Notes: generated from the letters alone by a model not told the origin. A stretch of 64,000 bases of DNA from Streptomyces armeniacus (GCF_003355155.1 NZ_CP031320.1:6933861-6997860), one strand, 5' to 3'. Shown: positions 23,499-33,612, counted from the first letter of the stretch. Made by a program: numbers and translations.

Positions 23499-25317
23499 CC
23501 GCCGCTGGGCGGCAGTCGTGGCACTGCTGGCGGCCGGCGCCGTGCTGCTGTCCGGGTGCGCCTCGATGCCGGGCGACGGCAAGGTCAGCCGCGTCGACTC
23601 CTCGCAACGCGCGGAGGGCGAGTCACGGGTGCGGGTGTTCGGCGTCAGTCCGCAGAAGGACGAGAGCCCGCAGGAGATCGTCCGCGGTTTCCTGGAGGCG
23701 ACGACGAGCGACGAGCCCTGGTTCTCGACCGCGAAGGAGTACCTCACGAAGGAGACGGCCAAGGCCTGGGACCCGTTCGCGAGTACGACGGTGGTGACCG
23801 GCGGGCCGAGTGCCAACGCCGCCCGTGAGGACCCGGGCGACGAGAACGGCTACACGGTGGAGATAGCCGGCACCCGTACGGCCCTGGTCGACGGGCGGCA
23901 CGCGTACGACCCGGCCAAGGGCGCGTACAACGCGCGCTTCCACCTCACCAAGCTCAAGGACGGCTGGCGGATCGACCAGCTGCCGGACGGCCTGGTCCTC
24001 GGCGAGTCCGATTTCGAACGCATCTACCGCTCCGTCGACGTCTACTACTACGCGCAGCTCGGCTCCGACGCCCGCTCGGTGTCCGGCGGCAAGGACGTGC
24101 TCGTCTCCGACCCCGTCTATCTGCGCGGCCGGATCGACCCGGTGACCGAGACGGTGGAGGCGCTCATCGAGGGCCCGACGACGTGGCTCGACCCGGTGGT
24201 CGATTCGGCGTTCCCGGCGGGCGCCAGACTGGCCGGCCGCGGCAAGCAGCGCCTGTCGCTCGACGACGCGGGCGCGCTGAAGGTGCGGCTGAACGCGAAG
24301 GGCGCGGACGTCGGGCGGGGGCAGTGCGTCCGGATGGCCGCGCAGCTGTTCCACTCCGTGCAGTCCCAGGCGTCCACCAAGGTCAGCGGCGTGGAGCTGG
24401 CCAATCCGCAGGGTGACACGCGGTGTGACCTGTCGCGCGAGGGTGCCGAGTCGTTCGAGCCCGGCAGGCTCGACGGGCGGGCCGCTGAGCAGTACTTCAT
24501 CGACAGCAAGCACCGGGTGGCCTCGCTGACCGGGGCCAGCGAGAAGGGCAAGGTCGTGGAGGGCCCGCTCGGCAGCGGCGAGGTCGAGATGGGCTCGGTC
24601 GCCGTGAGCCGGGACGAGCGGCAGGGCGCCGCCGTGTCGCTCGACGGCCGTTCGCTGTACGCCGCTTCGCTCGCGGGCGGCGGCGACCTGGAGTCCCCGG
24701 TGCTCCTCAGCGGGGCCAAGAAGGAGCAGGACCGGCTGACCGCCCCGAGCTGGGACGGCCTCGGCGACCTGTGGGTGGCCGACCGCGATCCGGAGAATCC
24801 GCGGCTGCTGCGGCTGCGCGGCGGCAAGGAGAAGCCGGAGGAGATCGACGTGCCCGGGCTCGGCAAGGACGAGCGGATCGAGTCGCTGCGGGTGTCGTCG
24901 GACGGCGTACGGATAGCGATGCGCGTACGGGAGGCGGACGGGCGCAGTTCGCTGCAGCTCGGCCGCGTCGAACGGGGAGGCAGCCGGGAGGAGCCGGAGG
25001 TGACCGTCGCCGCGCTGCGGCCGGTCGCGCCGCAGCTGGAGGACGTCGTCGCGGCGTCCTGGTCGGGCGACAGCGAGCTCGTGGTGGTCGGCCGGGAGTC
25101 GCAGAGCGTGCAGCAGCTCCAGTACGTGGGGACGGACGGCTCGACGACGAACCAGCCCACGCTGCCCGGCATCAACGACGTGACCGGGGTGGCGGCGGCG
25201 GAGGACGAGGCGAAGCCGCTGCTGGCCGAGTCGGAGTACGGGATCGTACGGCTCCCGCCCGACGCCAACTGGAGAACCCTGCCCGACCCCGGCACCGCAC
25301 CGGTCTATCCGGGGTAG
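23488..25317 (+). CDS. lpqB: Lipoprotein LpqB
   Basis: A 609-residue lipoprotein with a signal peptide and lipobox LLSGC (Cys about residue 24), followed by a GerMN-like domain (ADVGRGQCVRMAAQLFHSV region) and a C-terminal beta-propeller-like LpqB domain (AAVSLDGRSLYAASL, ...GLGDLWVADRDPENPRLL). LpqB sits on the outer face of the membrane, binds MtrB and modulates MtrAB signalling. The gene overlaps mtrB and completes the three-gene operon. Confidence 0.95.
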   Translation: MRADRRWAAVVALLAAGAVLLSGCASMPGDGKVSRVDSSQRAEGESRVRVFGVSPQKDESPQEIVRGFLEATTSDEPWFSTAKEYLTKETAKAWDPFASTTVVTGGPSANAAREDPGDENGYTVEIAGTRTALVDGRHAYDPAKGAYNARFHLTKLKDGWRIDQLPDGLVLGESDFERIYRSVDVYYYAQLGSDARSVSGGKDVLVSDPVYLRGRIDPVTETVEALIEGPTTWLDPVVDSAFPAGARLAGRGKQRLSLDDAGALKVRLNAKGADVGRGQCVRMAAQLFHSVQSQASTKVSGVELANPQGDTRCDLSREGAESFEPGRLDGRAAEQYFIDSKHRVASLTGASEKGKVVEGPLGSGEVEMGSVAVSRDERQGAAVSLDGRSLYAASLAGGGDLESPVLLSGAKKEQDRLTAPSWDGLGDLWVADRDPENPRLLRLRGGKEKPEEIDVPGLGKDERIESLRVSSDGVRIAMRVREADGRSSLQLGRVERGGSREEPEVTVAALRPVAPQLEDVVAASWSGDSELVVVGRESQSVQQLQYVGTDGSTTNQPTLPGINDVTGVAAAEDEAKPLLAESEYGIVRLPPDANWRTLPDPGTAPVYPG

Positions 25318-25406
25318 CGGGACAGCAGGCCAGCGGGCCAGCGGGGCAGCCGTGCGAGTTATCCACAGGCCTGGTGGACCGCCCCCGGTGCTGGGACAGT
25401 GGTGAT

Positions 25407-26150
25407 ATGAGGGCGTTGTGGCGGGAGCTGACCGATCTGGTGCTTCCTGTCGGCTGCGCCGGATGCGGTCGGCCACGGGCGCGCGGCCCCGTATGTCCGT
25501 CCTGCCGCAGCAGCCTGGCGGGGACGGCGCCCCGGCGGGTGTGGCCCAGCCCCGTGCCGCCGGGACTGCCCGTGGTGTACGGGGCGGCGGCGTACGCGGA
25601 CGAGGTCAGGGCCGTGCTGCTCGCACACAAGGAGCGCGGTGCGCTGCGCCTGGCGCAGCCGCTGGGCGGCGTCCTGGCGGACACGGTGCGCGCGGCCGTA
25701 CGGCACCGGGCAACGGGCCGGGGCGGAGCGGCGGTCGCGTACGGCGCCGGGAGGGCCGGTGCAGGGCCGCGCCCGCTGGCCCTCGTACCGGTGCCCTCGG
25801 CGCGGCGCGCGGTGGCGGGGCGCGGGCACGATCCCGTACGCCGCATGGCGCTGGCCGCCGCCGGAGAGCTGCGGCGTTCGGGGCGGGCGGCGCGGGTGCT
25901 CGCCGTGCTGCGGCAGCGGCGGGCCGTCGCCGACCAGGCGGGGCTGACCGCGGGGCAGCGGCTGGCGAACCTCAGCGGCGCGCTGGAGGCGGTGCCGGGC
26001 TCCGGACGGCTGCTCGAAGGGACGGAGGTGGTGCTGGTGGACGACCTGATGACCACGGGAGCGTCCTTGGTGGAAGCGTCGCGCGCGGTGGCCGCCGCGG
26101 CCGGGCGAAGACCCGTGGCGGCGGTGGTGGCGGTGCGGTCGCGGCGCTGA
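25407..26150 (+). CDS. ComF family phosphoribosyltransferase-like protein
   Basis: A 247-residue ComF-type protein. It has an N-terminal zinc-finger-like CxxC pair set (CAGCGRPRARGPVCPSC, about residues 17-33) and a C-terminal PRPP-binding loop VVLVDDLMTTGASLVEASR (about 205-223), as in phosphoribosyltransferases. ComF proteins are linked to DNA uptake and recombination in other bacteria; the role in Streptomyces is not settled. The ATG at 25,407 was chosen over longer upstream frames because it gives the standard N-terminus (ALWRELTDLVLPVGCAGCG). It lies 89 bp after lpqB. Confidence 0.9.
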   Translation: MRALWRELTDLVLPVGCAGCGRPRARGPVCPSCRSSLAGTAPRRVWPSPVPPGLPVVYGAAAYADEVRAVLLAHKERGALRLAQPLGGVLADTVRAAVRHRATGRGGAAVAYGAGRAGAGPRPLALVPVPSARRAVAGRGHDPVRRMALAAAGELRRSGRAARVLAVLRQRRAVADQAGLTAGQRLANLSGALEAVPGSGRLLEGTEVVLVDDLMTTGASLVEASRAVAAAAGRRPVAAVVAVRSRR

Positions 26151-26222
26151 ATCCGGACGGTGGCGCATCCCGGCCCTGAGGGGCGCGAGGTGCGTGCTGC
26201 CGCTGGTGGCGGCGGATGATAT

Positions 26223-26295
26223 GTCCCCGAACCGAGGTACGTGTCAGTAGGGGGTGCCGACCGTCCCCGACTGGAGGTACGTTCGGAGTGGGGTG
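26223..26295 (+). promoter_or_regulatory. Two direct repeats upstream of hpf
   Basis: Within the roughly 295-bp gap ahead of hpf, a block of the form CCCCGA-n4-AGGTACGT-n3-rGT-GGGG occurs twice, at about 26,224-26,252 and 26,265-26,294, about 41 bp apart. The CCCC and GGGG ends could also pair, so either two protein-binding sites or two small RNA hairpins are possible. The remaining gap holds no convincing open frame. Confidence 0.4.
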
Positions 26296-26445
26296 ACGAT
26301 CTTCCCTCTGGGGGAGAAGGAGGTGAAACCGCAACCCGACGTTATGCCGGAGGGCAGCAGCGGTTCACTGTGACCCCCGGCGTCAGTGCACAACGGAGGC
26401 GTTCCACACGGTCGTGCGTGGAGCGCTCCGGGAACGGAGTTCTGC

Positions 26446-27141
26446 GTGGACATCGTCGTCAAGGGCCGAAAGACAGAGGTGCCGGACAGGTTCCGCAAGC
26501 ACGTGGCCGAAAAGCTGGAGAAGATCCGGAAGCTCGATGGCAAGGTGATCAACCTGGACGTCGAGGTGTCCAAGGAGCACAACCCCCGGCAGGCCGACCG
26601 TTCCGACAGGGTGGAGATCACCCTGCGCACTCGCGGCCCGGTCGTACGTGCGGAGGCCGCGGCCTCCGATCCCTACGCGGCACTGGATCTGGCAGCGGGC
26701 AAGCTGGAGGCGCGGTTGCGAAAGCAGCATGACAAGCGCCGGGTGCACCGTGGCGGCAGCCGCGCACCGATGAGTGTGGCAGCGGCGACCGCTCACCTGG
26801 CAGCCGAACTCAACGGAGAACTCGACGCGGCCGCGGCACCGCCCGCCGCGAAGGACGACGAGCGTCCGGTGACGACGAAGATGGGTTCGCTGGAGGTCCA
26901 GGGTGAAGGGCCCCTCGTCGTACGGGAGAAGACGCACTCGGCCGCGCCCATGACGCTCGATCAGGCTCTGTACGAGATGGAGCTGGTGGGGCACGACTTC
27001 TATCTGTTCGTCGACTCCGAGACCAAGAACCCGAGCGTGGTCTACCGGAGGCACGGCTACGACTACGGCGTGATCCATCTCGAGCAGGATCCCTTCGCCG
27101 ACGAGGCACCGCCCGGAGCAGGCGGCGCCCTCGGAGGGTGA
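26446..27141 (+). CDS. hpf: Long-form ribosome hibernation promoting factor
   Basis: A 231-residue long HPF. The N-terminal half (DIVVKGRKTEVPDRFRKHVAEKLEKIRKLDGK..., residues 1-110) is the ribosome-binding S30AE domain. The C-terminal half (HDFYLFVDSETKNPSVVYRRHGYDYGVIHL, about 185-215) is the dimerisation domain that joins 70S ribosomes into 100S dimers during stress. The GTG at 26,446, preceded by a GGAACGGAG-type site, was chosen over an in-frame start 60 bp upstream because it gives the standard (M)DIVVKGRK N-terminus. A strong hairpin follows the stop. Confidence 0.93.
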   Translation: MDIVVKGRKTEVPDRFRKHVAEKLEKIRKLDGKVINLDVEVSKEHNPRQADRSDRVEITLRTRGPVVRAEAAASDPYAALDLAAGKLEARLRKQHDKRRVHRGGSRAPMSVAAATAHLAAELNGELDAAAAPPAAKDDERPVTTKMGSLEVQGEGPLVVREKTHSAAPMTLDQALYEMELVGHDFYLFVDSETKNPSVVYRRHGYDYGVIHLEQDPFADEAPPGAGGALGG

Positions 27142-27151
27142 CCGGTGCGAG

Positions 27152-27190
27152 CGCGCCCCCGGCCGGGTCCTGGACCCGCCCGGGGGCGCG
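27152..27190 (+). terminator. Hairpin terminator after hpf
   Basis: An 11-bp GC stem (CGCGCCCCCGG / CCGGGGGCGCG) is extended by an inner GGGTCC-T-GGACCC stem, starting about 10 bp after the hpf stop. There is no T-run, as is common for terminators in high-GC actinomycetes. Confidence 0.7.
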
Positions 27191-27269
27191 GGCATGGAAT
27201 TATGTCCTCACCGCCAACCGGAGGCGCACACGGTCCGGTTGAGCGGCAGAGCCTGCTGGGGGAGGAACG

Positions 27270-28019
27270 ATGGTGGACAGCTTCGGGCCCGCGATGCCCG
27301 TGCCCGACACACACCGGGATCCGGACGTGCAGGGATCGCGCGGCTGCGGGCCGCGTGAGGAGCCGATCCGGGTGCTTGTCGTGGACGACCACGCGCTGTT
27401 CCGGCGCGGCCTGGAGATCGTCCTGGCGCAGGAGGAGGACATCCAGGTCATCGGGGAGGCCGGGGACGGCGCCGAGGCCGTGGACAAGGCCGCGGACCTG
27501 CTGCCCGACATCGTGCTGATGGATGTGCGCATGCCGAAGCGCGGCGGCATCGAGGCCTGCACGTCCATCAAGGAGGTCGCTCCCAGCGCGAAGATCATCA
27601 TGCTGACGATCAGCGACGAGGAGGCCGACCTCTACGACGCGATCAAGGCGGGCGCCACGGGCTATCTGCTCAAGGAGATCTCCACCGACGAGGTGTCCAC
27701 CGCGATCCGGGCGGTGGCCGACGGCCAGTCCCAGATCAGCCCGTCGATGGCGGCAAAGCTGCTCACCGAGTTCAAGTCCATGATCCAGCGCACGGACGAG
27801 AGCAAGCTGGTGCCGGCGCCCCGGCTCACCGACCGGGAGCTGGAGGTGCTCAAGCTCGTCGCGACCGGCATGAACAACCGCGACATCGCCAAGGAGCTCT
27901 TCATCAGTGAGAACACGGTGAAGAACCACGTGCGCAACATCCTGGAGAAGCTCCAGCTGCACTCCCGTATGGAGGCCGTGGTGTACGCGATGCGGGAGAA
28001 GATCCTCGAGATCCGCTGA
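27270..28019 (+). CDS. NarL/LuxR-family response regulator
   Basis: A 249-residue regulator with a 30-residue leader, a receiver domain (VLVVDDHALFRRGLEIVL; phosphoacceptor in DIVLMDVRMPKRGG; conserved Lys in ATGYLLKEIS) and a C-terminal LuxR helix-turn-helix (LTDRELEVLKLVATGMNNRDIAKELFISENTVKNHVRNILEKL). All phosphorylation residues are intact, but no histidine kinase gene is adjacent. The ATG at 27,270 has a GGAGGA site. This gene is a regular neighbour of hpf and secA in streptomycetes, so it is probably core. It converges with the YcaQ-like gene. Confidence 0.92.
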   Translation: MVDSFGPAMPVPDTHRDPDVQGSRGCGPREEPIRVLVVDDHALFRRGLEIVLAQEEDIQVIGEAGDGAEAVDKAADLLPDIVLMDVRMPKRGGIEACTSIKEVAPSAKIIMLTISDEEADLYDAIKAGATGYLLKEISTDEVSTAIRAVADGQSQISPSMAAKLLTEFKSMIQRTDESKLVPAPRLTDRELEVLKLVATGMNNRDIAKELFISENTVKNHVRNILEKLQLHSRMEAVVYAMREKILEIR

Positions 28020-28052
28020 CCCCCGCACCGGCCCCCGGCCCCGCGCCCGCCC

Positions 28053-29255
28053 TCAGTCCGCCTCGCGCTGCGCGTGCGCGATCTCCGCCTCGAGCGCGCC
28101 CCGTACGTCCGCCGCCGCGCCCTCCAGCCGCTCCAGCCGCACCTGTGAGCACCCAGCCCAGGACGCCGCCTCGACGAGCGCGCGCGCCATCGGCTCCGCC
28201 GCCTTGGGCGTACGCAGCGACAGCTGCCGCGCGATCAGCGTCCGCCCCTCACGGGCCGGGTCGACGCGGCCCATCAGCTTTCCGCCCGCGAGCAGCGGCA
28301 TCGCGAAGTACCCGTGCACCCGCTTCGGCCGGGGGACGTACGCCTCCAGCCGGTGCGTGAAGTCGAAGATCCGCAGCGTGCGCGGCCGGTCCCAGATCAG
28401 CGAGTCGAACGGGGACAGCAGCGTCGTACGGTGTCTGCCGCGCGGCGTCTCGGTCAGCGCCGCCGGGTCCGCCCAGGCGGGCCGGGCCCAGCCCGCCACC
28501 TCGACCGGCACCAGGTCCGTGTCGGCGACGACGGCGGTCACTTGGTCCCGCTTCAGCCGGTGGTAGTCGGCGAGGTCCGCCTCCGTGGCGACGCCCATGG
28601 CCGTGCCCGCCTGTGCGACCAGGCGCCGTATGCACTCGTGGTCGTCGATGTCGTCGTGCAGCAGCGGGTCCGGGATGGCGCGCTCCGCCAGGTCGTACAC
28701 CCGCTTCCAGCCGCGCCGCTCCGTGCAGACCACCTCGCCGGTGTCGAGCAGCCACTCCACCGCGATCTTGGTCTCGGACCAGTCGAACCACTCGCCGCCG
28801 TTCTTGCCGCCGCCCAGCTCCGTCGTCGTCAGCGGTCCCTCCGCCTTGAGCCGGTCCCGCACGGCCGCGCACGCCGCGTCCCGGTCCTGCAGCCGGTGCC
28901 AGCGGTGGCCGCGGGCCTGCATCGCCCGCCGCCGGAAGGCGAAGTGCGGCCACTCCTCGACGGGCAGGATGCAGGCGGCATGCGACCAATACTCGAACGA
29001 GTGGCCCCCCGTCCAGTACGCCGCCTCCACCGTCTCGCGGCCCACCGCACCCAGCCGTGCGTACGGCACCAGCTCGTGCGAGCGGGCCAGCACCGAGATG
29101 GTGTCGAGCTGCACGGCGCCCAGCCGCCGGAGCAGCCCGCGCACCCCCGCGCGCCGGTCCGGGGCGCCGAGCAGGCCCTGCGCGCGCAGCGCGATGCGGC
29201 GGGCCTCGTCGGCGGACAGGGAGAGCTCGGTCGTCGTGTCGCACACCGCAGTCAT
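28053..29255 (-). CDS. YcaQ-like winged-helix DNA glycosylase family protein
   Basis: A 400-residue protein of the winged helix / crosslink-repair DNA glycosylase (YcaQ, AlkZ-related) family: LSADEARRIALRAQGLL, the QLDTISVLARSHELV segment (about residues 45-62) and the tail PFDSLIWDRPRTLRIFDFTHRLEAYVPRPKRVHGYFAMPLL. Members unhook DNA interstrand crosslinks. The QLD segment, close to the catalytic QxQ/QxD motif region, is visible. The ATG at 29,255 fits the family N-terminus. It lies 34 bp downstream of the GNAT gene on the same strand and may be co-transcribed. Confidence 0.88.
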   Translation of the reverse strand: MTAVCDTTTELSLSADEARRIALRAQGLLGAPDRRAGVRGLLRRLGAVQLDTISVLARSHELVPYARLGAVGRETVEAAYWTGGHSFEYWSHAACILPVEEWPHFAFRRRAMQARGHRWHRLQDRDAACAAVRDRLKAEGPLTTTELGGGKNGGEWFDWSETKIAVEWLLDTGEVVCTERRGWKRVYDLAERAIPDPLLHDDIDDHECIRRLVAQAGTAMGVATEADLADYHRLKRDQVTAVVADTDLVPVEVAGWARPAWADPAALTETPRGRHRTTLLSPFDSLIWDRPRTLRIFDFTHRLEAYVPRPKRVHGYFAMPLLAGGKLMGRVDPAREGRTLIARQLSLRTPKAAEPMARALVEAASWAGCSQVRLERLEGAAADVRGALEAEIAHAQREAD

Positions 29256-29289
29256 GGCGCACACCCTAAGTGCCGCCACTGACAACGCC

Positions 29290-29871
29290 TCAGGGCGCGG
29301 CCAGGTACGGCGTCCCGCCCGTACGCCCCCAGTCCGACGGCAGCAGCGCCCCGGTCCAGGCGTCGCGCCGCGTGCCCCGGTGCACGATGCGGGCCCGCTG
29401 CACGCCCTCCATGACGAAGCCGAGCCGGATCGCCACCGCGCGGGACGCGTGGTTGCCCGCGGTGGCGATCCACTCCAGCCGCTCGACGCCCAGCCCGGCG
29501 AACGCCCAGTCGATCACCGCGCGCCCGGCCTCCACCGTGTAGCCCTTGCCGCGCTGCTCCTTGGCGGTCCAGAAGCCCAGCTCGGCCTGGCGTTCCGCGG
29601 TGCGCAGGTGCGCGATGCGGACCAGGCCCATGGAGCCGACGAGGGCGCCTTCGCGGGTGAAGACGCCGAAGTTGTACGTGGTGTCGTCGCGCCAGCCGGC
29701 CGGGCTGGCGTTGAGCACGAACTCCTCCGCGTCGTCACGCGTGTACGGGTCCGGCACGGGTATCCAGCGCGGGATCTCCGGATCCTGGCAGGCCGCGTGC
29801 ACGGATTCGGTGTCCCGCGCGTCGAACGGGCGCAGCAGCAGGCGCCCGGTGCTGAGAGTGATCGGCTCCAT
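29290..29871 (-). CDS. GNAT family N-acetyltransferase (RimJ/RimL type)
   Basis: A 193-residue acetyltransferase of the RimJ/RimL class, which transfers acetyl groups to protein N-termini or small amines. Visible: [37 protein letters not shown] at the start, the acetyl-CoA loop [29 protein letters not shown] (Q/RxxGxG/A) and [30 protein letters not shown]. The ATG at 29,871 was chosen for the family-typical start. The acceptor substrate is unknown. It is divergent from secA with 161 bp between. Confidence 0.88.
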   Translation of the reverse strand: MEPITLSTGRLLLRPFDARDTESVHAACQDPEIPRWIPVPDPYTRDDAEEFVLNASPAGWRDDTTYNFGVFTREGALVGSMGLVRIAHLRTAERQAELGFWTAKEQRGKGYTVEAGRAVIDWAFAGLGVERLEWIATAGNHASRAVAIRLGFVMEGVQRARIVHRGTRRDAWTGALLPSDWGRTGGTPYLAAP

Positions 29872-30032
29872 GCCGCCATTCTCGCCGGACCCGGCACCTT
29901 CGGGACCTCCGGCACGTTGGGGGTACAGCGGGCCTCGCCCCTGTCTTACGATGGCCGGTGCGGCGGGGGACCACTCCGCTGTGCCCGCGCACCAGACCGT
30001 GCTCAGGCCCGACCGGCAAGGAGTCACCCTAC

Positions 30033-32897
30033 GTGTCCGTCTTCGGCAAGCTCATGCGCGCAGGTGAGGGCAAAATCCTGCGCAAGCTGGACCGCATCGC
30101 GCGGCAGGTGAATTCCATCGAAGAGGATTTCGTCGACCTCTCCGACGCCGAGCTCAGGGCGCTCACGGACGAGTACAGGGAGCGGTACGAGGGCGGCGAG
30201 AGCCTGGACGACCTGATGCCGGAGGCCTTCGCCACCGTGCGCGAGGCGGCCAAGCGCGTGCTGGGTCAGCGGCACTACGACGTGCAGTTGCAGGGCGGCG
30301 CGGCGCTGCACCTCGGTTACGTCGCGGAGATGAAGACCGGTGAGGGCAAGACCCTGGTCAGCACCCTGCCCGCGTATCTCAACGCGATCTCCGGCGACGG
30401 CGTGCACATCATCACCGTGAACGACTACCTCGCGGAGCGCGACTCCGAGTGGATGGGCCGGGTGCACCGCTTCCTGGGCCTGTCGGTCGGCTGCATCCTG
30501 GCGAACATGGCGCCGACGCAGCGCCGCGAGCAGTACGCCTGCGACATCACGTACGGCACGAACAACGAGTTCGGCTTCGACTACCTCCGCGACAACATGG
30601 CCTGGTCGCAGGAGGAGCTGGTGCAGCGCGGGCACAACTACGCGATCGTCGACGAGGTCGACTCCATCCTCGTCGACGAGGCGCGGACGCCGCTGATCAT
30701 CTCCGGCCCGGCGGACCAGGCGACGAAGTGGTACAGCGACTTCGCCAAGCTCGTGAAGCGGCTGGAGAAGGGCGAGGCGGGCGACCCGCGCGTCCAGAAG
30801 CCGGAGACCGGCGACTACGAGATCGACGAGAAGAAGCGGACCGTCGCCATCCACGAGGCGGGCGTCGGGAAGGTCGAGGACTGGCTCGGCATCGACAACC
30901 TCTACGAGTCGGTGAACACCCCGCTGGTCGGCTATCTCAACAACGCCATCAAGGCCAAGGAGCTCTACAAGAAGGACAAGGACTACGTCGTCCTGGACGG
31001 CGAAGTCATGATCGTCGACGAGCACACCGGCCGTATCCTCGCCGGCCGGCGCTACAACGAGGGCATGCACCAGGCGATCGAGGCGAAGGAGGAGGTGGAG
31101 ATCAAGGACGAGAACCAGACGCTCGCCACGATCACCCTCCAGAACTTCTTCCGCCTCTACGACAAGCTCTCCGGCATGACCGGTACGGCCATGACGGAGG
31201 CCGCCGAGTTCCACCAGATCTACAAGCTCGGCGTGGTCCCGATCCCGACGCACCGCGCGCTCGCCCGCGCCGACAAGGCCGACCTGATCTACCGCACGGA
31301 GGTCGCGAAGTTCGACGCCGTCGTCGACGACATCGCGGAGAAGTACGAGAAGGGCCAGCCGGTGCTGGTCGGCACCACCTCCGTGGAGAAGTCGGAGTAC
31401 CTCTCGAAGCAGCTCAACAAGCGCGGCGTGCGCCACGAGGTGCTGAACGCGAAGCAGCACGACCGTGAGGCGGCGATCGTCGCCCAGGCGGGCCGCAAGG
31501 GCTCCGTCACGGTCGCGACGAACATGGCGGGCCGCGGTACGGACATCAAGCTCGGCGGGAACCCGGACGACATCGCCGAGGCCGAGCTGCGCGCCAAGGG
31601 CATGGACCCGCTGGAGGACGCCGAGCAGTGGGCGGCGGCGCTGCCGGCCGCGCTGGAGCGCGCGGAGAAGGCGGTCGAGGCGGAGTTCGCCGAGGTCAAG
31701 GACCTCGGCGGGCTGTACGTGCTGGGCACCGAGCGGCACGAGTCGCGGCGTATCGACAACCAGCTGCGCGGCCGTTCCGGCCGTCAGGGCGACCCCGGCG
31801 AGTCCCGGTTCTACCTCTCGCTGGGCGACGACCTGATGCGCCTCTTCAAGGCGCAGATGGTCGAGCGCGTGATGTCCATGGCGAACGTGCCGGACGACGT
31901 GCCGATCGAGAACAAGATGGTCACCCGCGCCATCGCCTCCGCGCAGTCCCAGGTCGAGCAGCAGAACTTCGAGATCCGCAAGAACGTCCTGAAGTACGAC
32001 GAGGTCCTCAACCGGCAGCGCGAGGTCATCTACGGCGAGCGCCGCCGGGTCCTCGCCGGCGAGGACCTGCACGAGCAGGTGCGGCACTTCATGGACGACA
32101 CGATCGAGGCGTACGTCCAGGCGGAGACCGTCGAGGGGTTCGCCGAGGAGTGGGACCTGGACCGGCTGTGGGGCGCGTTCAAGCAGCTCTACCCGGTGTC
32201 GGTCACCGTCGAGGAGCTGGAGGACGCGGCGGGCGAGCGCGAGGGCATCACCGCGGACTTCATCATCGACGCCATCAAGGACGACGTCCACGAGCGGTAC
32301 GACAAGCGCGAGGAGGAGCTCGGCTCCGACATCATGCGCGAGCTCGAGCGCCGCGTGGTCCTCTCCGTGCTCGACCGCAAGTGGCGTGAGCACCTCTACG
32401 AGATGGACTACCTCCAGGAGGGCATCGGCCTGCGCGCGATGGCCCAGAAGGACCCGCTGGTCGAGTACCAGCGGGAGGGCTTCGACATGTTCCAGGCCAT
32501 GATGGACGGCATCAAGGAGGAGTCCGTCGGCTACCTGTTCAACCTGGAGGTGCAGGTCGAGCAGCAGGTCGAGGAGGTCCCCGTCGAGGACGAGGCCGCC
32601 GAGGGCAAGCCGTCCCTGGAGAAGGAGCCGCAGGACGCGGTGCCGGCCGGAGTGGCGCCCGCGATCCGCGCGAAGGGCCTGGACGCCCCGCAGCGGCCCG
32701 ACCGGCTGCACTTCTCCGCGCCGACCGCCGAGGGCGGCGTCGTCGAGGGCGAGATGCCCGCGGCGGGCGCGGGCCCCGACGGTGCCGAGCCGGACACCGG
32801 CGGTGCGGACGGCGGTCCCGTCCGGTCCGAGGCCGACGGCATGACGCGGGCGGAGCGCCGCAAGAAGGCGCAGAAGGGCCGCCGCCGGAAGAAGTGA
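30033..32897 (+). CDS. secA: Protein translocase ATPase SecA
   Basis: A 954-residue SecA, the motor that drives unfolded preproteins through SecYEG. Motifs: Walker A region [18 protein letters not shown] (about 98-115), DEAD-type [22 protein letters not shown], the preprotein cross-linking region, [30 protein letters not shown] and [17 protein letters not shown] motif ([21 protein letters not shown]). The C-terminal tail is acidic then basic ([16 protein letters not shown]); no Cys-rich zinc motif is present, as in other actinobacterial SecA. The GTG at 30,033 has an AAGGAG site about 10 bp upstream. Confidence 0.98.
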   Translation: MSVFGKLMRAGEGKILRKLDRIARQVNSIEEDFVDLSDAELRALTDEYRERYEGGESLDDLMPEAFATVREAAKRVLGQRHYDVQLQGGAALHLGYVAEMKTGEGKTLVSTLPAYLNAISGDGVHIITVNDYLAERDSEWMGRVHRFLGLSVGCILANMAPTQRREQYACDITYGTNNEFGFDYLRDNMAWSQEELVQRGHNYAIVDEVDSILVDEARTPLIISGPADQATKWYSDFAKLVKRLEKGEAGDPRVQKPETGDYEIDEKKRTVAIHEAGVGKVEDWLGIDNLYESVNTPLVGYLNNAIKAKELYKKDKDYVVLDGEVMIVDEHTGRILAGRRYNEGMHQAIEAKEEVEIKDENQTLATITLQNFFRLYDKLSGMTGTAMTEAAEFHQIYKLGVVPIPTHRALARADKADLIYRTEVAKFDAVVDDIAEKYEKGQPVLVGTTSVEKSEYLSKQLNKRGVRHEVLNAKQHDREAAIVAQAGRKGSVTVATNMAGRGTDIKLGGNPDDIAEAELRAKGMDPLEDAEQWAAALPAALERAEKAVEAEFAEVKDLGGLYVLGTERHESRRIDNQLRGRSGRQGDPGESRFYLSLGDDLMRLFKAQMVERVMSMANVPDDVPIENKMVTRAIASAQSQVEQQNFEIRKNVLKYDEVLNRQREVIYGERRRVLAGEDLHEQVRHFMDDTIEAYVQAETVEGFAEEWDLDRLWGAFKQLYPVSVTVEELEDAAGEREGITADFIIDAIKDDVHERYDKREEELGSDIMRELERRVVLSVLDRKWREHLYEMDYLQEGIGLRAMAQKDPLVEYQREGFDMFQAMMDGIKEESVGYLFNLEVQVEQQVEEVPVEDEAAEGKPSLEKEPQDAVPAGVAPAIRAKGLDAPQRPDRLHFSAPTAEGGVVEGEMPAAGAGPDGAEPDTGGADGGPVRSEADGMTRAERRKKAQKGRRRKK

Positions 32898-32929
32898 CCG
32901 CGGCGCGCGGCTGAACGCGCGTGTGCACG

Positions 32930-32962
32930 GGGCCCGCTCGGCCGGAAAGGCCGGACGGGCCC
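32930..32962 (+). terminator. Hairpin between convergent secA and Rv3235-like gene
   Basis: The arms GGGCCCG and CGGGCCC enclose an inner GGCC/GGCC stem with a GGAAA loop, about 30 bp after the secA stop. It is symmetrical and could serve both convergent genes. Confidence 0.6.
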
Positions 32963-32995
32963 GCGCGTGTACGGGGCGTGCAGGCGCGCGTACGG

Positions 32996-33507
32996 TCATC
33001 CGCGGCCGGCGGTGCGTACGCCGTCCAGCTCGACCGCGGAGCAGCGCCAGCGCAGGTCCGCGCACAGCTCCAGCCGGAACGCCATCGCCCGGGTGCGGCT
33101 GCCCGTCGTGATCCGGGCGAACGCCTCGACCACCCCGGACACGGGCTGCTGCCCGCCGACGGCGAGCACCGCCTGGGCGGAGCGGTTCGTTCCGCGCGGC
33201 CGCAGCGGCGTGTGCGCCGCGAGCCGGGTCAACTGGTCGAACGCCTCGCCCCGTACGTGCCCGAGCAGCGAGTGCACCGGCCGCCTGCCGCTCAGCACGA
33301 GCTGCAGCTGCTGGGCGAACCACTGGTGCGGCTGGTGTTCGCGGTCCCGCCGCGCGGCGGCGCGCAGCGCCGACTCCTCGGGACGCGCGCGCCGCGGCCC
33401 GGTGCCGGGCCGGCGCGGGTCCCGCCGCCCGGGCGGGCCCTTGCGCGGTGAGCCGGTGCGGCCGGGCGCGTGCCGCCGCCCGTGGCCCGCGGCGTCGTCC
33501 GTACGCC
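32996..33507 (-). CDS. Rv3235-like family protein, 5' end lost at contig edge
   Basis: The about 169 genuine residues include REHQPHQWFAQQLQLVLSGRRPVHSLLGHVRGEAFDQL and VVEAFARITTGSRTRAMAFRLELCADLRWRCSAVELDGV, matching the Rv3235 family of small actinobacterial proteins that neighbour secA. The function is unknown. The frame continues to a GTG at 33,589, but those about 27 codons are translated Illumina adapter (33,508 onward), so the apparent N-terminus is false and the true start lies outside this contig. The N-terminal genuine part is Arg/Gly/Pro rich. Confidence 0.85.
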
Positions 33508-33540
33508 CTGTCTCGTATTCACATCTGGCGCTGCGGCCGA
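33508..33540 (-). other. Sequencing adapter: Nextera i5 transposase end (copy B)
   Basis: On the plus strand this 33-mer matches the reverse complement of the Nextera i5 transposase oligo at 28 of 33 positions. Its mosaic-end part, read on the minus strand, is AGATGTGAATACGAGACAG against AGATGTGTATAAGAGACAG (17/19). An 8-nt index-sized block (33,541-33,548) and GTGTAGA, the start of the P5 flow-cell sequence, follow in the correct order. It is library DNA, not genome. Confidence 0.93.
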
Positions 33541-33612
33541 GAGCTCGGGTGTAGAACCGGGGGATGGTTTTTTGTTTATTAGTGGACACGTCTAGGTCTT
33601 ATCCCATAGCCT
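33541..33612. other. Degenerate P5/index adapter sequence joining two contig ends
   Basis: Between the two adapter copies lie two 8-nt index-sized blocks (33,541-33,548 and 33,605-33,612) and error-rich P5-like sequence with a T-run (about 33,569-33,573; an A-run on the other strand), as seen when reads run past the end of a fragment. The order adapter-index-P5 / P5-index-adapter is a head-to-head fusion of two read-through ends. It contains no biological feature. Confidence 0.85.

Noticed and set aside
33508..33589. N-terminal extension of the Rv3235-like protein starting at GTG 33,589
   Set aside because: This stretch is adapter sequence; the true start is missing.
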